The translations under genes and the position numbers were made by a program. From NCBI GenBank assembly GCA_022571575.1, contig JACZXN010000045.1:1-8811 (forward strand): DNA of 8,811 bases, written 5' to 3'. The notes beneath the pieces were generated by a model. It did no database searches, was not told the DNA's origin, and saw only the letters and a list, made by a program, of their open reading frames with translations. Source of the stretch: Chloroflexota bacterium (GTDB lineage: Bacteria; Chloroflexota; Dehalococcoidia; UBA3495). This document shows, piece after piece, positions 6,226 through 8,811 of this stretch; within the stretch, counting starts at the first letter, position 1, and each line of letters begins with the position of its first letter.

Positions 6226-7629
6226 TTAATTGGGGCCGGCGGACTCCGCTGCGACTGTGGAAAGCTTGATCAAGACCCTGGAATCGGCCATGGCGTCCGG
6301 TTCCAGGATCAAGGCGATCATCTTATCGACCGATGCCGTGGCCGCCGGCTTCAAGGCGTGGGCGGCGCAGTCCCGAAACTTCTCTTTCAAGTGCCCCGTC
6401 GACAGAGGATTGTCCGGCGAACCCGACGGCGGCTCCAGTTCCACCGATGCCGACCGCCCCCCGGCGCAGGCCACCTCGATCTCCGCCCACCCCTTGGGCG
6501 CGTCTTCTCTGCACTCGGCCCTGACCAGGGAAGCCGCCGCCAGCACCGCTGGGTCGTCGAAGGCGGTGATCTGGTCGATGCCCACCCGGCCCAGGGCCAG
6601 GGCGGAACCGATCAGATAGGGCAGGCTGAATTGGGCCTCGACCTGGTGTTGAGGCCGCGCCACTCCGGAGGACACGTTGTACCGCGACGAGTACGTTTCC
6701 GGGTCGGTGCGCACCACCACCGATTCCGTGGCGTTCTTGCCCAGATCCAATTCGCGGTGCAGTTTGACGGCGGCGTCGATGTAGGTATGGGTGGAACGGC
6801 CGCAGGGATAGGGTTTGAGGCTGAGCCGGTCTCCCAAGAATTCCACGCCCAACCCCTCATCGATGGCCGAGAGGTCGTAGCCGTCCGGTTGGTACATGGG
6901 AAAGAACCCGTATTGCCCGGCGAAGACATTGGCCGCGCCGGTGAACCCCTCCTTGGCCAGGAAGACCGAGAGCACCGCCCCGTGGGCCGCCTGGCCCGCC
7001 TGGAACCGCTTGGTCAATGCGCCGTCCACGATGCACTGCCGGTTGCCGGCCGCCTGGCTGTAGGCGATGCCGAAGGCGTGGACCATCTCCCCTTGGGTCA
7101 GGCCAAGCAGCTTGCCCGCCGCGGCGGTGGCGCCAAAGATGCCGAAGCTGGCGGTTCGGTGCCAGCCACGGTCGTCGTAGGCCGCCAGCGCCAGCCGGCA
7201 CGTGACGTCCAGCCCCAACGTGACGGCAAGCATCAACTGGTCGCCGGCAACCCCACCCAAGGATTCTCCAACGGCCAGGCCGGCCGCCAGCACCGAGGTG
7301 CCGGGGTGCACGTGTCCGCCCCGGTCGAAGGTGTCGTCGAAGTCCAGGGCATGGCCCATGGCCGAGTTGACCAGCGCCGCGTGATGTGCGGGCATTCTCC
7401 CGCCTAAAACAACCAGACCGGCCTCTTCCAGGCCGCCCCACCGTCCGGTGAGGCCCGCCAATTCCTTGATTCCCGGCGCACCGCTCCCGCCGAGCATGGC
7501 GCCGAAGGTGTCCAGAACGTCACGGCGCGTGGCCGTCAGACTATGGGCGGGAATGTCCGCCAATCCCGTGCCGCAGACATGACCGGCCAGGGTAAAGGCA
7601 GGGTCGATCTTGGGTGCTTTGGTTGCCAT
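6226..7629 (-). CDS. MmgE/PrpD family protein
   Basis: A complete 467-residue member of the MmgE/PrpD family, which includes 2-methylcitrate dehydratase and cis-aconitate decarboxylase/immune-responsive homologues and acts without an iron-sulfur cluster. Family landmarks are all present: GHALDFDDTFD (92-102), HVHPGTSVLAAGLA (106-119), GWHRTASFGIFGATAAAGKLLGL (155-177), LTKRFQAGQAAHGAVL (205-220) and KPYPCGRSTHTYID (272-285). The final ~100 residues form the usual small domain. It probably dehydrates, decarboxylates or isomerises a small carboxylic acid. No prpB or prpC neighbour is visible, so a methylcitrate-cycle role is unsupported. The ATG at 7629 is kept because the family N-terminus fits, though the nearest purine-rich site (GGAGAG) is about 13 bases away. 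It is followed closely by the GH105-like gene, suggesting co-transcription. Confidence 0.93.
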   Translation of the reverse strand: MATKAPKIDPAFTLAGHVCGTGLADIPAHSLTATRRDVLDTFGAMLGGSGAPGIKELAGLTGRWGGLEEAGLVVLGGRMPAHHAALVNSAMGHALDFDDTFDRGGHVHPGTSVLAAGLAVGESLGGVAGDQLMLAVTLGLDVTCRLALAAYDDRGWHRTASFGIFGATAAAGKLLGLTQGEMVHAFGIAYSQAAGNRQCIVDGALTKRFQAGQAAHGAVLSVFLAKEGFTGAANVFAGQYGFFPMYQPDGYDLSAIDEGLGVEFLGDRLSLKPYPCGRSTHTYIDAAVKLHRELDLGKNATESVVVRTDPETYSSRYNVSSGVARPQHQVEAQFSLPYLIGSALALGRVGIDQITAFDDPAVLAAASLVRAECREDAPKGWAEIEVACAGGRSASVELEPPSGSPDNPLSTGHLKEKFRDCAAHALKPAATASVDKMIALILEPDAMADSRVLIKLSTVAAESAGPN

Positions 7630-7696
7630 CGGCAGGCCGTCTCTCCGTCTTTTAGTTGAGCGTTTGGTTGAGTTTATATCAGGGGGCTACGAAGAA

Positions 7697-7728
7697 CGGC
7701 CCAGGGTCATTGGATAGTCCCCGGGCCG
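7697..7728 (-). terminator. Intrinsic terminator after the MBL hydrolase gene
   Basis: The minus-strand RNA has arms CGGCCCGGGG and CCCUGGGCCG around a 12-base loop: ten pairs including one G-U, followed by UUCUUC. On the plus strand the G-U position becomes an A-C mismatch, so the structure favours the minus strand. It begins ~22 bases after the MBL stop at 7751. It probably ends the LLM-MBL transcript, fully or partly, before MmgE/PrpD. Confidence 0.6.
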
Positions 7729-7750
7729 AGATTCTCTTACTCAGATGACG

Positions 7751-8512
7751 TTACTTCTGGACGATGTCCACGTTCACGGTGCGGGAGGCGGAGACGGTGA
7801 AGGTCAGCGAAGCGGTCCCGCCGCCCTCGGTGCTGTCCATGATGTGGATGTTCTCCGGGCCCTCCAGGTAATTGATCTGGTCGCCCTCGACCCGGAAGGG
7901 ACGGTCGTGTCCCGGATAGAAGACGTTGGAGGCCGCCACCATCTTTTCGACGCTCTCCTGGGCGTCTTCCACGTCCCAGAAGATGTTGTAGGGCAGGCCG
8001 CGGGCCACGGTGCCGCTCTCGGGCATGGCGTCTCCGGCCAGCAGGACCTTCTCGCCGTCGATCTCGGCCAGGATGCTCATGTGGCCCTTGGTGTGGCCGG
8101 GTGTCTCGATGATGGAAACGCCGTCCACTATCTTGTCGCCCTCCGAGACCGAATCGACCTTCATGTTCCGCATCATGTCGGCCATCCCGGCGGCCACCGC
8201 CAGGTCCCACTTGTTGGGGTTGCGGGCGTAGTCGATCTCCGTGGGGTTGACCAGCACCCTGGCGTTGGTGAACAGGTCGGTGTTCTGGCAGTGGTCCCAG
8301 TGCATATGGGTCAGGATGACGATGTCGATGTCCTCGGTCTCCAGGCCCTTGGCCTTCAGGGCCTTGACCAGGAACGGGCGGCGCGACGACGGGCCGGTGT
8401 CGATGAGGATGTTGTGGTTCCCCACCCGGAGCAGCGAGTTGGTGGAGTAGCCGAATGACCCCTGGTCGGTGGTGAGAGCGAAGCCGTAAGTCAGTACGTC
8501 CAGTGTCGCCAT
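7751..8512 (-). CDS. MBL-fold hydrolase, N-acyl homoserine lactonase-like
   Basis: A complete 253-residue metallo-beta-lactamase-fold hydrolase. The dinuclear metal site is intact: HMHWDH (69-74), His140 in TPGHTKGH, Asp161 in LLAGDAMP and His202 in YPGHDRPF. The N-terminal strand NILIDTGPSSRRPFL and the region between the HxHxDH motif and His140 resemble the AHL-lactonase subgroup, so a lactone or ester is the likely substrate. Whether this is quorum quenching or metabolic lactone opening cannot be told. A metabolic role fits the neighbours better. The C-terminal ~25 residues (TASLTFTVSASRTVNVDIVQK) form a beta-rich tail beyond the usual fold end. AAAGGA lies 11 bases before the ATG. The gene follows the LLM oxidoreductase by 63 bases. 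Confidence 0.93.
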   Translation of the reverse strand: MATLDVLTYGFALTTDQGSFGYSTNSLLRVGNHNILIDTGPSSRRPFLVKALKAKGLETEDIDIVILTHMHWDHCQNTDLFTNARVLVNPTEIDYARNPNKWDLAVAAGMADMMRNMKVDSVSEGDKIVDGVSIIETPGHTKGHMSILAEIDGEKVLLAGDAMPESGTVARGLPYNIFWDVEDAQESVEKMVAASNVFYPGHDRPFRVEGDQINYLEGPENIHIMDSTEGGGTASLTFTVSASRTVNVDIVQK

Positions 8513-8575
8513 GCTCAGCTTTTTCCTTTCCGGCGGCCAGGACGGCTACCGGTCCTGATACTCGAAGATTGGGTG

Positions 8576-8811
8576 CTAGCGGAAATTGGGTATGACTTTC
8601 TCGGCGAACAGCCGCAGCGAACTGGACACCTGGCCGAAGTCCAGACCACCGGCATCCAGATAGCTTATGAAGTTGGTTACGTGATTGTTTTCCAGTTCTT
8701 TGATGGCCCGCGTCACTTTCTCCGGGCTGCCGATGGCCGCCATTCCCTCTTTGGCGCGCTCGGCCAACAGGTCCTTCTCGATGAACGGGTCGCGGACATA
8801 GTTCTCGTATC
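8576..8811 (-). CDS. LLM-class flavin-dependent oxidoreductase, C-terminal part (5' end outside window)
   Basis: The frame is open to the window edge, giving the last ~78 residues of a bacterial luciferase-like monooxygenase or F420-dependent enzyme. Visible signatures are IGSPEKVTRAIKEL, the phosphate- or cofactor-side helix of this family (usually GTPEEV), then TNFISYLDAGGLDFGQVSSS and the terminal LRLFAEKVIPNFR (usually slxlfaeeViPxfr). Such enzymes use reduced flavin, or F420, for monooxygenation or hydride transfer on small organic substrates, in the cytosol. The FMN/F420 choice and the substrate cannot be read because the barrel core lies outside the window. It heads the visible run of minus-strand catabolic genes and likely shares a transcript with the MBL hydrolase. 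Confidence 0.85.
   Translation of the reverse strand, partial: YENYVRDPFIEKDLLAERAKEGMAAIGSPEKVTRAIKELENNHVTNFISYLDAGGLDFGQVSSSLRLFAEKVIPNFR

Noticed and set aside
6103..7407. 434-codon plus-strand open frame opposite MmgE/PrpD
   Set aside because: It lies antisense to a well-recognised gene, is rich in Arg, Gly and His, and has no family motifs. Such shadows are expected in high-G+C coding DNA.
7745..8458. 237-codon plus-strand frame opposite the MBL gene
   Set aside because: Its Val/Asp/Gly/His-rich composition mirrors the codons of the opposite gene. No independent evidence.
1..8811. CRISPR arrays, tRNA or rRNA genes, IS elements, transposases
   Set aside because: No regularly spaced repeats, cloverleaf-like segments, terminal inverted repeats or transposase motifs were seen on either strand.

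Overview
This window is about 60% G+C and looks like bacterial chromosome. Nearly all genes lie on the minus strand. The gene mix is an LLM-class flavin oxidoreductase, an AHL-lactonase-like MBL hydrolase, MmgE/PrpD, an SDR oxidoreductase, a maleylacetate-reductase-like dehydrogenase, an alpha/beta hydrolase and a thermonuclease remnant. It resembles the catabolic repertoire of marine Chloroflexota (SAR202/Dehalococcoidia type). That assignment is an inference from gene content; there is no rRNA or phylogenetic marker here.

Layout. (1) 2-415, plus strand: the C-terminal part of an alpha/beta hydrolase, cut by the window edge. (2) 416-860: a gene graveyard holding a 3'-terminal copy of the gene at 2756-3241 and a decayed thermonuclease (SNase-like) segment, both on the minus strand. 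(3) 861-1652, minus: a complete SDR dehydrogenase with a strong ribosome binding site. (4) 1667-2219: a stretch with no convincing gene. (5) 2220-2585, minus: a small cysteine-rich zinc-ribbon protein. (6) 2756-8811, minus: a run of co-oriented genes that reads, in transcription order, LLM oxidoreductase (cut by the window edge), MBL-fold hydrolase, MmgE/PrpD protein, a two-domain protein (M14-like plus GH105-like), an iron-ADH/maleylacetate-reductase-like protein, and a small DUF3788-like protein. A likely intrinsic terminator sits after the MBL gene, so the cluster may be two transcription units: LLM-MBL, then MmgE onward.

The cluster reads as a catabolic or processing module: a flavin monooxygenase, a lactone or ester hydrolase, an MmgE/PrpD enzyme acting on an organic acid, a GH105-like protein, and an NAD(P)-dependent dehydrogenase. 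The substrate cannot be read from sequence. Two members are unusual. The M14-like domain of the two-domain protein appears to have lost all three zinc ligands. The iron-ADH homologue appears to have lost three of the four canonical metal ligands. These are the two observations most worth following.
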